From the NCBI RefSeq assembly GCF_004345665.1, contig NZ_SLWR01000002.1:620001-684000 (forward strand): a stretch of 64,000 bases of DNA, in the 5' to 3' direction. This document shows positions 7,997-16,784 of this stretch, piece by piece; position 1 is the stretch's first letter; every line of letters begins with the position of its first letter. The notes beneath the pieces were generated by a model, which did no database searches, was not told where the DNA came from, and worked only from the letters and a program-made list of their open reading frames with translations. The stretch is from Kribbella antiqua (GTDB taxonomy: Bacteria; Actinomycetota; Actinomycetes; Propionibacteriales; Kribbellaceae). Made by a program: the position numbers and the translations under genes.

Positions 7997-10030
7997 ATGC
8001 CAGACATCAACCGCCGCAGGTTCCTGCAGGTCGCCGGTGCGTCCGCCGCCTTCGCCGCGATGGCGAACAGTATCGAGCAGGCCGCCGCGATCCCGGCCTC
8101 GCGCCGGTACGGCGACCTCCGCGACGTCGAGCACATCGTCGTACTGATGCAGGAGAACCGCTCGTTCGACCACTACTTCGGCACCCTGAAGGGCGTCCGC
8201 GGGTTCGGCGATCCCCGGCCGGTGACGCTGCCCAGCGGCAAGCCGGTGTGGTACCAGAAGGATGCCCTCGGCAAGGAGATCCTGCCGTTCCGGCCGGATG
8301 CCGACAACCTCGGGCTGCAGTTCATCCAGGACCTCGCGCACGGCTGGTCCGACGGTCACCTGGCCTTCAACTCGGGTCGGTACGACAAGTGGATCCCGGC
8401 CAAGACCGCCACCACGATGGCGTACCTGACCCGCGAGGACATCCCGTTCCACTACGCGCTCGCCGACAAGTTCACGCTGTGCGACGCGTATCACTGCTCG
8501 TTCATCGGCTCGACCGACCCGAACCGCTACTACATGTGGACCGGCTACACCGGCAACGACGGCACCGGCGGCGGCCCGGTCCTGGGCAACGACGAGGCCG
8601 GCTACGGCTGGACGACGTACCCGGAACGGCTGGAGCAGGCCGGGGTGTCGTGGAAGATCTACCAGGACATCGGCGACGGCCTGGACGCGGCCGGCAGCTG
8701 GGGCTGGATCAACGACGCGTACCGCGGCAACTACGGCGACAACTCGTTGCTCTACTTCAACAACTACCGCAACGCCGAGCCCGGGAATCCCCTGTACGAC
8801 AAGGCCCGCACCGGCACCAACGCCAAGGCCGGCGAGAACCTGTTCGCGCAGCTGACCGCGGACGTGCAGCAGAACCGGCTGCCGAAGATCTCCTGGATCG
8901 CGGCGCCCGAGGCGTTCACCGAGCACCCGAACTGGCCGGCCAACTACGGCGCCTGGTACATCTCCCAGGTCCTCGACGCGCTCACCTCGAACCCGGAGGT
9001 CTGGAGCAAGACCGCGCTCTTCATCACGTACGACGAGAACGACGGCTTCTTCGACCACGTCGTACCGCCGTACCCGCCATCGTCGGCATCGCAAGGACTG
9101 TCGACAATCGACACCGCGCCTGACTACTACACGGGGAACAAGGCCGCACCGGGTCCTTACGGCCTGGGTCAGCGGGTGCCGATGTTCGTGGTGTCGCCGT
9201 GGAGCACCGGCGGCTACACCTGCTCGCAGGTCTTCGACCACACCTCGATCATCCGCTTCATGGAGAACAGGTTCGGCGTGCACGAGCCGAACATCTCGCC
9301 GTGGCGCCGGGCGATCTGTGGCGACCTCACCTCCGCCTTCGACTTCGGCACCTCGAGCACGCAACCCGCCACCCTTCCCGACACCGCGGCGTACGAACCG
9401 CCGGACCACAACCGGCACCCCGACTACGTACCGACGCCGCCCGCGGTCGGCAGTGTGCCGCGGCAGGAGCGCGGCTACCGCCGTACCAGGCCGTTGCCCT
9501 ACGCACCGGTCGTCGACGGGACCGTCGCCGGCGGCAAGTACACGCTCACCTTCAAGTCAGGTTTGAAGGCCGGCGCCCAATTCCTCATCACCTCGGCGAA
9601 CCGCTCCGACGGCCCGTGGACCTACACGACCGAAGCCGGCAAGAGCATCGCGGACAGCTGGAACACGATCTACTCCGCCGGCGTCTACGACCTCACCGTC
9701 CACGGCCCGAACGGCTTCCTGCGCACCTTCAAGGGCAAGCCCGCGACCGGCCTCGAGATCACCGCCCGCGAGAACGCCACCACCGGCAACCTCGACCTCA
9801 CCTTCACCACCGACGTCGCCCGCCGCATCACCATCACCAACGCGTACGGCGGCAAGCCCAAGCGACTCGACCTCCGCCCCGGCACCACGCCGTACACCAT
9901 CACCACCACCAGCCGCTGGTACGACGTCCAGGTCACCACCGACTCCGACACGTCGTACCTCCGCCGCTTCGCCGGCCACATCGAAACCGGCACCCCGGGC
10001 GTGAGCGACCCAGCGATCAAGACGGTCTGA
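7997..10030 (+). CDS. Tat-exported phospholipase C, phosphocholine-specific family
   Basis: 677-residue secreted phosphoesterase that cleaves phospholipids to diacylglycerol and a phospho-headgroup. The N-terminus carries a twin-arginine signal (NRRRFLQVAGASAAFAAMA), as is standard for this family, which is exported folded. The alkaline-phosphatase-like catalytic domain spans about 45-400 (HIVVLMQENRSFDHYFGT near the start; TYDENDGFFDHVVPP toward its end), followed by two C-terminal DUF756 beta domains (about 500-585 and 590-670). The ATG is preceded by AGGAG. It is monocistronic and converges on the ABC operon, its stop 2 bp from that of the neighbouring ATPase. Confidence 0.93.
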   Translation: MPDINRRRFLQVAGASAAFAAMANSIEQAAAIPASRRYGDLRDVEHIVVLMQENRSFDHYFGTLKGVRGFGDPRPVTLPSGKPVWYQKDALGKEILPFRPDADNLGLQFIQDLAHGWSDGHLAFNSGRYDKWIPAKTATTMAYLTREDIPFHYALADKFTLCDAYHCSFIGSTDPNRYYMWTGYTGNDGTGGGPVLGNDEAGYGWTTYPERLEQAGVSWKIYQDIGDGLDAAGSWGWINDAYRGNYGDNSLLYFNNYRNAEPGNPLYDKARTGTNAKAGENLFAQLTADVQQNRLPKISWIAAPEAFTEHPNWPANYGAWYISQVLDALTSNPEVWSKTALFITYDENDGFFDHVVPPYPPSSASQGLSTIDTAPDYYTGNKAAPGPYGLGQRVPMFVVSPWSTGGYTCSQVFDHTSIIRFMENRFGVHEPNISPWRRAICGDLTSAFDFGTSSTQPATLPDTAAYEPPDHNRHPDYVPTPPAVGSVPRQERGYRRTRPLPYAPVVDGTVAGGKYTLTFKSGLKAGAQFLITSANRSDGPWTYTTEAGKSIADSWNTIYSAGVYDLTVHGPNGFLRTFKGKPATGLEITARENATTGNLDLTFTTDVARRITITNAYGGKPKRLDLRPGTTPYTITTTSRWYDVQVTTDSDTSYLRRFAGHIETGTPGVSDPAIKTV

Positions 10031-10032
10031 GG

Positions 10033-10917
10033 TCAGATGACCGGCGTCTCCGGAGCGGTGGCGGGGGCGTCGGTCTTCTCTTCTTCGTCGAGTTCGTCGA
10101 CATTGATGCGGGTGGTCCAGCGGGCGTCGGGGTCGGGTTGCGGGATCGAGTCGAGCAGGAGTTTGGTGTAGGGGTGTGACGGCTCGTGCATCACCGTGGA
10201 GACCGGGCCGCGTTCGACGATGCTGCCCTTGGTGATGACCATGACCTCTCCGCCGAGGTAGTAGACGGTGGAGAGGTCATGGGTGATGAACAGTGTCGTC
10301 ATGCCGTGCTCGCGCTGGAAGTCGAGCAGGATGTCCAGGAAGTGCTTGCGGACCTGGGCGTCCAGCATCGACACCGGCTCGTCCGCGATGATGAACGACG
10401 GCCGCAGCATGTGCACCCGGGCCAGCATGATGCGTTGCCGCTGACCGCCGGAGAGCTGGTGCGGGTAGCGGCCGAGGACGTTCTCCGGCTCGAGCCGAAC
10501 TGCCCTCAGCGACTCCTCGATCAGCTCGAGACCCGTGGCCCGGGTTGACGCGAGTCCGAACTTCTTCACCGCCTTCCACAGCGCGCGATCGACGCGATAG
10601 AAAGGGTTGAAGATCGCGTAGGGGTCCTGGAACACCGGCTGCACGTCGCGCCGGTATTCGTCGTACTCGGCGCGACTCAGCTTGAAGATGTCCTTGCCGC
10701 CGTACAGCACGGATCCGGCTGTCGGTTTCTGCAGGCCGAGCACGTTGCGGGCAATGGTGCTCTTCCCGCTGCCGCTCTGGCCGACCAGGCTCACGACCTG
10801 CGGCGGCGATGCGGCGAGCGTGAAGCTCACGTCGTCCACCGCGGTGATGTAGCCGCCTTCGACCCCACGGGCGTGGAATCGTTGCTGTACGCCCCGAAGC
10901 TCGAGCTCGGACTTCAC
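10033..10917 (-). CDS. Oligopeptide-type ABC transporter ATPase (OppF-like)
   Basis: 294 residues; the second ATPase of a dipeptide/oligopeptide-class importer, last gene of its operon. Walker A is GQSGSGKSTIARNVLG, the ABC signature LSGGQRQRIMLARVHM, and Walker B FIIADEPVSMLDAQ. The C-terminal EPSHPYTKLLLDSIPQPDP is the usual Opp-family tail motif. An acidic extension (NVDELDEEEKTD) ends the protein. It overlaps the preceding ATPase gene by 4 bp. Confidence 0.92.
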   Translation of the reverse strand: MKSELELRGVQQRFHARGVEGGYITAVDDVSFTLAASPPQVVSLVGQSGSGKSTIARNVLGLQKPTAGSVLYGGKDIFKLSRAEYDEYRRDVQPVFQDPYAIFNPFYRVDRALWKAVKKFGLASTRATGLELIEESLRAVRLEPENVLGRYPHQLSGGQRQRIMLARVHMLRPSFIIADEPVSMLDAQVRKHFLDILLDFQREHGMTTLFITHDLSTVYYLGGEVMVITKGSIVERGPVSTVMHEPSHPYTKLLLDSIPQPDPDARWTTRINVDELDEEEKTDAPATAPETPVI

Positions 10918-11729
10918 GATGCCCTCCTTCCAACGCGCGGGATCGACTCGATCAGTTGGCGGGTGTAGGGATCCCGTGGATCCTTGAACACCTGCCGTAC
11001 GTCGCCCACCTCGACCAGCCGGCCCTCGTACATCACCGCGACCCGGTCGGCGAGCTGCGCGTGCACACCCATGTCGTGCGAGATCACCATCAGCGTCACA
11101 CCGAAGTCGGTGCGCAGATCAGCCAGCGACTGCAGGATCACCCGCTGGATCGTCACGTCGAGCGCGGTGGTCGGCTCGTCCGCGATGACCAGATCCGGTT
11201 CGAGTGCGACCGCGATCGCCATCAGCACCCGCTGCTTCATCCCGCCGGACAACTCGTGCGGATACATCCGCGCCACTCGCGGCTCGAGCCCGACCTGGCT
11301 CAGCAACGTGGGGATCAGTTCGCGCAGCGTTTCCTTGCGGGCTGGAGCGTGTTCCAGGATCACGTCCTTGAACTGGTCCTGCACCCGCATCACCGGGTTG
11401 AGCGAACTCATCGATCCTTGCGGTAGATACGACAACGCCGACCACCGCAGGACGCGCAATTCCTCGCCCTGAACTTTCAGCAGATCCACCGGCGAACGCC
11501 CGGCCGGATGGAACATCACGGACCCGGCCGTCACCTTTCCCGGCGGCTTCAGCAGCCGCAGCAGCGCGACGGCGAGCGTACTCTTCCCACTGCCCGACTC
11601 CCCCGCGATCCCGAGGATCTCTCCTCGTCGTACGGCGAGATCCAGCCCGCGCACCGCCTTCACGTCACCCCGGTTGGTCGAGTAGGTGACCTCGAGGCCC
11701 TTCACTTCCAAGACATTGGAGTCACTCAC
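10914..11729 (-). CDS. Oligopeptide-type ABC transporter ATPase (OppD-like)
   Basis: 271 residues, a little shorter than typical OppD because the C-terminal extension ends soon after the IESIPR motif. Walker A GESGSGKSTLAVALL, signature LSGGMKQRVLMAIAVAL and Walker B DLVIADEPTTALDV are intact, as is the downstream switch His (VISHDMGVH). It pairs with the OppF-like ATPase to power import and overlaps the upstream permease gene by 8 bp, which implies coupled translation. Confidence 0.92.
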   Translation of the reverse strand: MSDSNVLEVKGLEVTYSTNRGDVKAVRGLDLAVRRGEILGIAGESGSGKSTLAVALLRLLKPPGKVTAGSVMFHPAGRSPVDLLKVQGEELRVLRWSALSYLPQGSMSSLNPVMRVQDQFKDVILEHAPARKETLRELIPTLLSQVGLEPRVARMYPHELSGGMKQRVLMAIAVALEPDLVIADEPTTALDVTIQRVILQSLADLRTDFGVTLMVISHDMGVHAQLADRVAVMYEGRLVEVGDVRQVFKDPRDPYTRQLIESIPRVGRRAS

Positions 11730-12606
11730 CGGCGACTCCCCTCAGCCGCGGGTTGTAGACCTCTTCCAACCCGATGTTGATCATGTTCAGCGCCGCGAAC
11801 AGCAGCGTCAGCAGCACAATCGGTACGACGAACATCGGCCACGCGCCGAGCGTCAGCGCACCGGTGCTGATCGCGTTGAAGATGATCTGCCCGAGGTCGA
11901 TCACGCCACCAGGCCCGAGCCCGATCACCTCCAGGCCGACCAGCCCGAAGATCGCGCCCAGCGCCGACGACGCGAAGCCGACGCCGATGAACGGCAGCAG
12001 GTTCGGCAGCAACTCGGTGACGATGATCTCCAGGTCACGCGCCTTGCTCACCCGGGCCAGATCGACGTACGGGCGCGATCTCAAGCTGAGCACCTGCGAC
12101 CGGATCGTCTTCGCCGCGAACGGCCAGGAGAAGATCGAGATCATCACCCCGACCTGGAACAGACTGACATTCTTCGCGTACGCCGACAACGCGATCAGCA
12201 ACGGGAACGTCGGAATCACCAGCAAAATCCCGGTAAACGTCGACAACACCCCATCGATCCAGCCACCCTTGTAGCCGGCGACAAACGCGACGATCACCCC
12301 GGCCACGGTCGAAATCACGCCCGCGATCGCGCCGATCTGCAGCGACACCGACATCGCGCTCACGACCATCGCGAACACGTCCCGCCCGTACTGGTCGGTG
12401 CCCAGCAGATGATCCGGCCCCGGCACCAGCCACTTCTCGTACGCCGCCACCTCGATCGGATCCGATCCACCACCGATCGCATGAACGATCAGCGGGCTGA
12501 ACACCGCGAGCAACACCATCAACCCGAGGATGATCAGTCCCACAGCGAGCCTCCGGCTGTGCCGGATCGTCCGCAGTACCGCAGTCAGTAGTCTCATCGT
12601 CATCAC
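11722..12606 (-). CDS. Oligopeptide-type ABC permease (OppC-like)
   Basis: 294-residue inner-membrane permease with an N-terminal helix (LAVGLIILGLMVLLAVFSPLI), a periplasmic-side segment containing LLGTDQYGRDVFA, which is the hallmark of OppC/DppC proteins, and a bundle of about five further helices. The start is a GTG at 12604-12606 overlapping the previous stop (GTGA); the next codon is ATG and could serve equally well. It forms the translocation pore with the OppB-like subunit. Confidence 0.9.
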   Translation of the reverse strand: MMTMRLLTAVLRTIRHSRRLAVGLIILGLMVLLAVFSPLIVHAIGGGSDPIEVAAYEKWLVPGPDHLLGTDQYGRDVFAMVVSAMSVSLQIGAIAGVISTVAGVIVAFVAGYKGGWIDGVLSTFTGILLVIPTFPLLIALSAYAKNVSLFQVGVMISIFSWPFAAKTIRSQVLSLRSRPYVDLARVSKARDLEIIVTELLPNLLPFIGVGFASSALGAIFGLVGLEVIGLGPGGVIDLGQIIFNAISTGALTLGAWPMFVVPIVLLTLLFAALNMINIGLEEVYNPRLRGVAGE

Positions 12607-13697
12607 TTCCAGTACTTGACGCGCGGGTCAAGCAACGGGAGCAGGAGGTCGAGCAACAGGACGGCGGTGAGGACGGAGAAGATGGCCATGTCGGTCACCC
12701 CCAGGATCGTGTTGAAATCGAGTTGACGGATCGCCGTGACGAGCGTCGTACCGAGGCCGGGATAGTTGAACAGCTGCTCCACCAGGACGTTGCCGTTGAA
12801 GATGAAGCCCAGCGAGATCCCGAACGCGGTCACCTGCGGCAGGTAGCAGTTCCGCAACGCGTAGCGGGTCAGGATCCGCCACGGCTTCAGGCCTTTGGCC
12901 TCGGCGTACACCAGGTAGTCCTCGCCGAGCACCGGCACCATCAGCATCCGGGTGGACAGGATCCACCCGAAGGTGCCGATCACCACGATCGACAGCCCGG
13001 GCAGCAGTCCGTACTTCAGCACACTGCCGATGAAGTCCAGACTGAAACCGGGACTCAGGTTGGAGTCGTACGCCGATCGCGCTGGGAGCACCCCGAGGCT
13101 GTAGGCGAACACGTAGACCAGGATCAGCGCGACGAAGAAGAACGGGACGTGCGCGAGCGCGATCGACAGGTTGGTCGCGATCGCGGATCCGATCTTGCCC
13201 CGCCGCCAGCCGGCGATCGCGCCGACGATGACGCCGAGGATCCAGGCCAGTACGGCGGAGATGCCGAGCAGGCCGATGGTCCATGGCAACGACTGCAGGA
13301 TCACGTCCTGCGCCGGAGTCGGGTAGTTGATCAGCGACGGCCCCAGATCCCCGTGCAGCACCAGGTTCGAAAGGTGCTTGAGGTACTGGGAGAAGATGTT
13401 GCCGTCCAGCCCGAACTCGTGCCGGTACCGGCCGATCACCTCGGCACTCGCCTGCTGGTTGTAGACGTAGTTCTGCTGCAGCGTCTGCAGCAGTGTCCGG
13501 ATCGGATCGCCCGGGATGAGCCGGAAGAAGAAGAACGCGATGGTGAGCGCGCCCCACAGCTCCACCAGGTAGAGACCGAACCGCCGGATCGCGTACGCCG
13601 CCAGCGGATGCCTCGACAGCCACGCCCGGACCCCAGTCACGGGCGTGGTCCGCGAGGATTCCTCGACGGTCGTCACCGGCGGAGCCTCCGCCGTCAC
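12603..13697 (-). CDS. Oligopeptide-type ABC permease (OppB-like)
   Basis: 364-residue permease with about six membrane helices. Typical OppB features are FFFRLIPGDPIRTLL near the start and the LVEQLFNYPGLGTTLV motif near the C-terminus. The first about 45 residues are a polar cytoplasmic extension. I place the start at GTG 13695-13697, which overlaps the binding-protein stop as GTGA; a longer frame extends upstream but would run deep into the binding-protein gene. Confidence 0.88.
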   Translation of the reverse strand: MTAEAPPVTTVEESSRTTPVTGVRAWLSRHPLAAYAIRRFGLYLVELWGALTIAFFFFRLIPGDPIRTLLQTLQQNYVYNQQASAEVIGRYRHEFGLDGNIFSQYLKHLSNLVLHGDLGPSLINYPTPAQDVILQSLPWTIGLLGISAVLAWILGVIVGAIAGWRRGKIGSAIATNLSIALAHVPFFFVALILVYVFAYSLGVLPARSAYDSNLSPGFSLDFIGSVLKYGLLPGLSIVVIGTFGWILSTRMLMVPVLGEDYLVYAEAKGLKPWRILTRYALRNCYLPQVTAFGISLGFIFNGNVLVEQLFNYPGLGTTLVTAIRQLDFNTILGVTDMAIFSVLTAVLLLDLLLPLLDPRVKYWK

Positions 13698-15553
13698 GCC
13701 GGTCCCTTCTGTCCCGTCGCCTTCAGTCTGCCCAGTACGAAGATGAAGTGCGGCCACCAGTTCAACGGCACTTGGTACAAGTCGTCGTCGGTCGGCCACC
13801 CGGTCCAGAACGTGGTGTTGAAGAACGACGGATAGCCGGTCTGGATCACCGGGATCAGCGGGAGCTTCTGGAAGTAGATCTCCAGCGCCTGGTCCAGCAG
13901 CGGCTTGGCTTCCGCGCTGGTCGGGTCCATCTGCGCCAGCTTCGCCGACAGTTGGTCGAGCTGCGGGTCCCGGAACCGCATCTTGTTCTTGTCCACCGCG
14001 TTCGTACCGACCGGCTTGGCCTTGCTGCTCTCCCAGTCCATGTAGAGCTGCTCGGGGTCGAACGAGAACCCGGCCCAGAACGAGTCGATGTCGTACTCGC
14101 CGCGCTGGAACTTCTCGTCGTGCACCGACCCGCTCAGGCTGCGCAACGTGGCCGGTACCCCGGCCTTGATCAGCTCGGCCTTGAGCAGGTTCCCGATCGC
14201 GTACTCACCACCGTTGACGTCCGACGGGGTGATGATCTCGAGGTTGATCTCCTTGCCCTTGTACGCGCGTTTGCCGTTCGAACCCTTGGGCGCGATCTCG
14301 TCGAGCAGCTGGACGGCCTTGTCCGGGCTGAACTCGAACTTGTACTTCTCCGCGAGCTGGTCGTTCTTCCACTTGTCGTTGCTCGGGTAGTCCGCCCACG
14401 GGTAGATCGCCGGCGGCACCTTGACCTGCCAGACCGAGTCGCCGATCTTCTGCCGGTCGATCAGGTAGTTGATCGCCCAGTGCATCTTCGGCTCCGCCAT
14501 CACCCCGCGGGCCGGGTCGTTGTTCAGCCACAAGACCCGCGGGTTCGGGTCGTGGAACTGGGTGGTGACAAGGTTCGGGTAGCCCTGGTTGGTCAGCTGC
14601 TTGGCGTGTTCGGCGTCGATCGAGCCGACGTCGAACTCGGCCTTCTCGAACGCCAGCGACGCCTGGTCGGCCTGCTTCGACGTGCTTTGGAAGATCGCGT
14701 ACTGCGGCGCCGGGTCCAGCTTGTCCTTGGCCCAGTAGTCCGGGTTCTTCTTCCAGACGAACATCTTCAGGTTCCGGATCGGCTTGTCCAGCACGTACGG
14801 CCCGGTCCGGATCGGCGGGTTGGACTTGAACTTGGTCGGGTCCTGGCCGCGCCAGATGTGTTCGGGCAGGATCTCGTACGGCGGCGCGGCGATCGCGGCG
14901 ACGAATCCGTAGTGCAGCCGTGGGGTCGGCTTGTTCATCTTGATGACCGCGGTGTTGGCGTCCGGCGTTTCGACCGTCTGGACGAAGTCGGTCAGGTCGC
15001 CGCCGCCACCGAGCAGATCCTTGCGGTCCCGCAGCAGTTCGACGGTGAACTTGAAGTCCTTCGAGGTGAACGGCTGACCGTCGCTCCACTTCGCCTTCGG
15101 GTCGAACTTGAAAGTGAGCTCGGTGTGGTTGTCGTTGTACTTGTACTCGGTCGCCAGCCACGGCTTCAGCTCGCCGGTGGCGAGGTTCAGGTAGAACAGC
15201 GCCTCCATCGCCAGCGACTCCAGGCCGGCGCTGGAGGGGGCGCCGTTCGGGATCAGCCGGTTCCAGCTGTCGAACACGGTGTAGTCGACCTGGGCGATGA
15301 TGACCGTCTGATCCCGTGGGGTCGGGATGTTCGCCTTGCCGATCTGGACCGACTTGCTGGCGGCGGGCTTGTTGTTGGCGGGCTTGTCCGAGTACGAGCC
15401 TCCGTTGCCGGAGCAGGCGGCGAGGAGTCCAGTTAAGGCCGCGGCCGCACCTCCTCCGACCAGGCTCCGCCGGCTCAGTTGGTAGCGGACGACCTCCGCG
15501 ACGTCTTCGAACTGCGGGCGCGGCCCTTCATTCATGTCGGACACAGCGTTCAT
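13694..15553 (-). CDS. Family 5 solute-binding lipoprotein, oligopeptide-type
   Basis: 619-residue extracellular receptor for the downstream importer. Residues 28-48 hold a twin-arginine-like signal (SRRSLVGGGAAAALTGLLAAC) whose lipobox LAAC predicts a lipid-anchored, possibly Tat-exported protein. Family 5 (SBP_bac_5) motifs follow, for example LTFKFDPKAKWSDGQPFTSKD. The start is the ATG at 15551-15553 with GGAGG 5 bases upstream. Ligands of this class include peptides, and in actinomycetes also oligosaccharides; nothing here decides which. First gene of the operon 15553-10033. Confidence 0.9.
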   Translation of the reverse strand: MNAVSDMNEGPRPQFEDVAEVVRYQLSRRSLVGGGAAAALTGLLAACSGNGGSYSDKPANNKPAASKSVQIGKANIPTPRDQTVIIAQVDYTVFDSWNRLIPNGAPSSAGLESLAMEALFYLNLATGELKPWLATEYKYNDNHTELTFKFDPKAKWSDGQPFTSKDFKFTVELLRDRKDLLGGGGDLTDFVQTVETPDANTAVIKMNKPTPRLHYGFVAAIAAPPYEILPEHIWRGQDPTKFKSNPPIRTGPYVLDKPIRNLKMFVWKKNPDYWAKDKLDPAPQYAIFQSTSKQADQASLAFEKAEFDVGSIDAEHAKQLTNQGYPNLVTTQFHDPNPRVLWLNNDPARGVMAEPKMHWAINYLIDRQKIGDSVWQVKVPPAIYPWADYPSNDKWKNDQLAEKYKFEFSPDKAVQLLDEIAPKGSNGKRAYKGKEINLEIITPSDVNGGEYAIGNLLKAELIKAGVPATLRSLSGSVHDEKFQRGEYDIDSFWAGFSFDPEQLYMDWESSKAKPVGTNAVDKNKMRFRDPQLDQLSAKLAQMDPTSAEAKPLLDQALEIYFQKLPLIPVIQTGYPSFFNTTFWTGWPTDDDLYQVPLNWWPHFIFVLGRLKATGQKGPA

Positions 15554-15849
15554 GACGACCTCCAATGTCGTTTGCGCGGACCACGGCGTTACCGATCGGA
15601 AGGTGTCACGGACTATAAGTAGTCATGACAACGTTGGCAAGATGTCGGCTCTAACGTTGCAATCAGCGCAATAGCCGCGCTGCTCAGTGGATATACCAAC
15701 CTGTGACAACGTTGGTTCGCTCTGCGTGATCGACCCCCGCGCGAGGCACCGGGTGAGCCGTCACACGCCACGTCACACGGTGACCGCCTTCCCTGGGTAC
15801 GTCGGCCGCATCGGGTGGCCGCGGAACACCTCTCAGGGGGAGACGACAG
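15554..15849. other. Divergent promoter region
   Basis: 296 bp between the ABC operon and the methyltransferase gene. The left half holds three AACGTT-centred sites and the right half a short direct repeat CGTCACAC (about 15759 and 15771). No convincing gene lies here. Confidence 0.6.
15626..15716. promoter_or_regulatory. Cluster of three AACGTT operators, LacI-family-like
   Basis: TGACAACGTTGGC (15626), CTAACGTTGC (15651) and TGACAACGTTGGT (15704) share a palindromic AACGTT centre. The last sits inside a longer inverted repeat ACCAAC(15695-15700)/GTTGGT(15711-15716). Central CG flanked by dyad arms is typical of LacI-family binding sites, and the cluster lies just upstream of the solute-binding protein gene. 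No LacI-type gene is adjacent. Confidence 0.6.
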
Positions 15850-16665
15850 ATGACGACTACGGCCATTGATTTCGAGGCCATCAAGGACAAGCAGCGGGCC
15901 GGGTGGGAGACCGGGGACTACACACGAGTCGGCAACACGCTGCAGATCATGGCCGAGTTGCTGGTCGAGGCCGCCGACGTACGAGCTGGGCAACAGGTGC
16001 TGGACGTCGCTTCGGGTCAGGGCAACGCGGCGATGGCCGCGGCGCGGCGGTTCGCCGAGGCGACCGGCGTGGACTACGCGGTCAACCTGCTGGAGCAGGG
16101 TCGTGAACGTGCGGCGGCGGAACACCTTCCGGTCACCTTCATCGAGGGCGACGCGGAGAAACTGCCGGTGCCGGACCAGGCGTTCGATCTGGTCGTGAGC
16201 ACAGTCGGCGTGATGTTCGCGCCCGACCACCAGAAGGCCGCGGACGAGCTGGTCCGGGTGACCAAGCCGGGCGGCAAGATCGGACTGGCGTGCTGGACGC
16301 CGACCGGCATGGTCGGCCAGCTCTTCAAGACGGTCGCGAAGTGGGCGCCACCGCCCGCGGGCGTGCGTTCGCCGACCCTGTGGGGTACGCCGGAGCACTT
16401 GACCGAGCTGTTCGGCGACCGGGTCGAGTGGACCAGCCTGACCAAGCGCGAGTACGTGTTCCGGTACTACACGCCGCAGCACTTCTCCGAGTGGTTCCGG
16501 CAGTTCTACGGGCCGATCACGCGGCTGGCCGGCACTCTGTCCGGCGAGGAGCTGCGAGAGTTCGCAGCCGATCTCGCGGAGGTCGCGCGTACCTTCAACC
16601 AGGCCGACGACGGGACGGTGGCCGCACCGTCCGAGTACCTCGAAGCAGTGGGAATCCGCCGCTGA
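15850..16665 (+). CDS. Class I SAM-dependent methyltransferase
   Basis: 271 residues with a Rossmann methyltransferase fold. Motif I is VLDVASGQGNAAMAAARRFA (about residues 48-67), the acidic SAM-ribose position follows in ATGVDYA, and motif III region is FDLVVSTVGVMFAPDHQKAA with the post-motif PGGKIGLACW. It resembles the UbiE/Coq5 small-molecule group; the acceptor is unknown. GGGGGAG lies 8 bases before the ATG. It is followed by an inverted-repeat region and a BTAD regulator on the same strand, so regulation of one by the other is possible but not shown. Confidence 0.85.
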   Translation: MTTTAIDFEAIKDKQRAGWETGDYTRVGNTLQIMAELLVEAADVRAGQQVLDVASGQGNAAMAAARRFAEATGVDYAVNLLEQGRERAAAEHLPVTFIEGDAEKLPVPDQAFDLVVSTVGVMFAPDHQKAADELVRVTKPGGKIGLACWTPTGMVGQLFKTVAKWAPPPAGVRSPTLWGTPEHLTELFGDRVEWTSLTKREYVFRYYTPQHFSEWFRQFYGPITRLAGTLSGEELREFAADLAEVARTFNQADDGTVAAPSEYLEAVGIRR

Positions 16666-16690
16666 GGGGGCGACACTGAAACTCACGGGT

Positions 16691-16741
16691 CAACCCACCT
16701 GCTTGTGGGTTGCGGACCCAGATTCTGGTTGCGCAACCCAC
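16691..16741. promoter_or_regulatory. CAACCCAC inverted repeats and GGTTGCGCAACC palindrome
   Basis: CAACCCAC (16691-16698) and GTGGGTTG (16705-16712) form an 8-bp stem with a 6-base loop; a third CAACCCAC lies at 16734-16741, and GGTTGCGCAACC (16727-16738) is a perfect 12-bp palindrome overlapping it. The block sits 26-117 bp downstream of the methyltransferase and 44-94 bp upstream of the BTAD regulator start. It could be a terminator plus operator, or an autoregulatory site. Confidence 0.5.
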
Positions 16742-16784
16742 CACGTGAGGGGCTGACCTATCAGATCCGGAGGGGGCGAACGGG

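Noticed and set aside
5572..9123. Very long plus-strand open frame (over 1,100 codons)
   Set aside because: Antisense to the kinase operon and out of frame with the phospholipase; composition is Arg/Gln/His-rich with no domain. It is a by-product of high third-position G+C.
15687..15869. 60-codon plus-strand frame before the methyltransferase
   Set aside because: Covers the operator cluster, ends inside the methyltransferase and has no ribosome site or plausible protein character.
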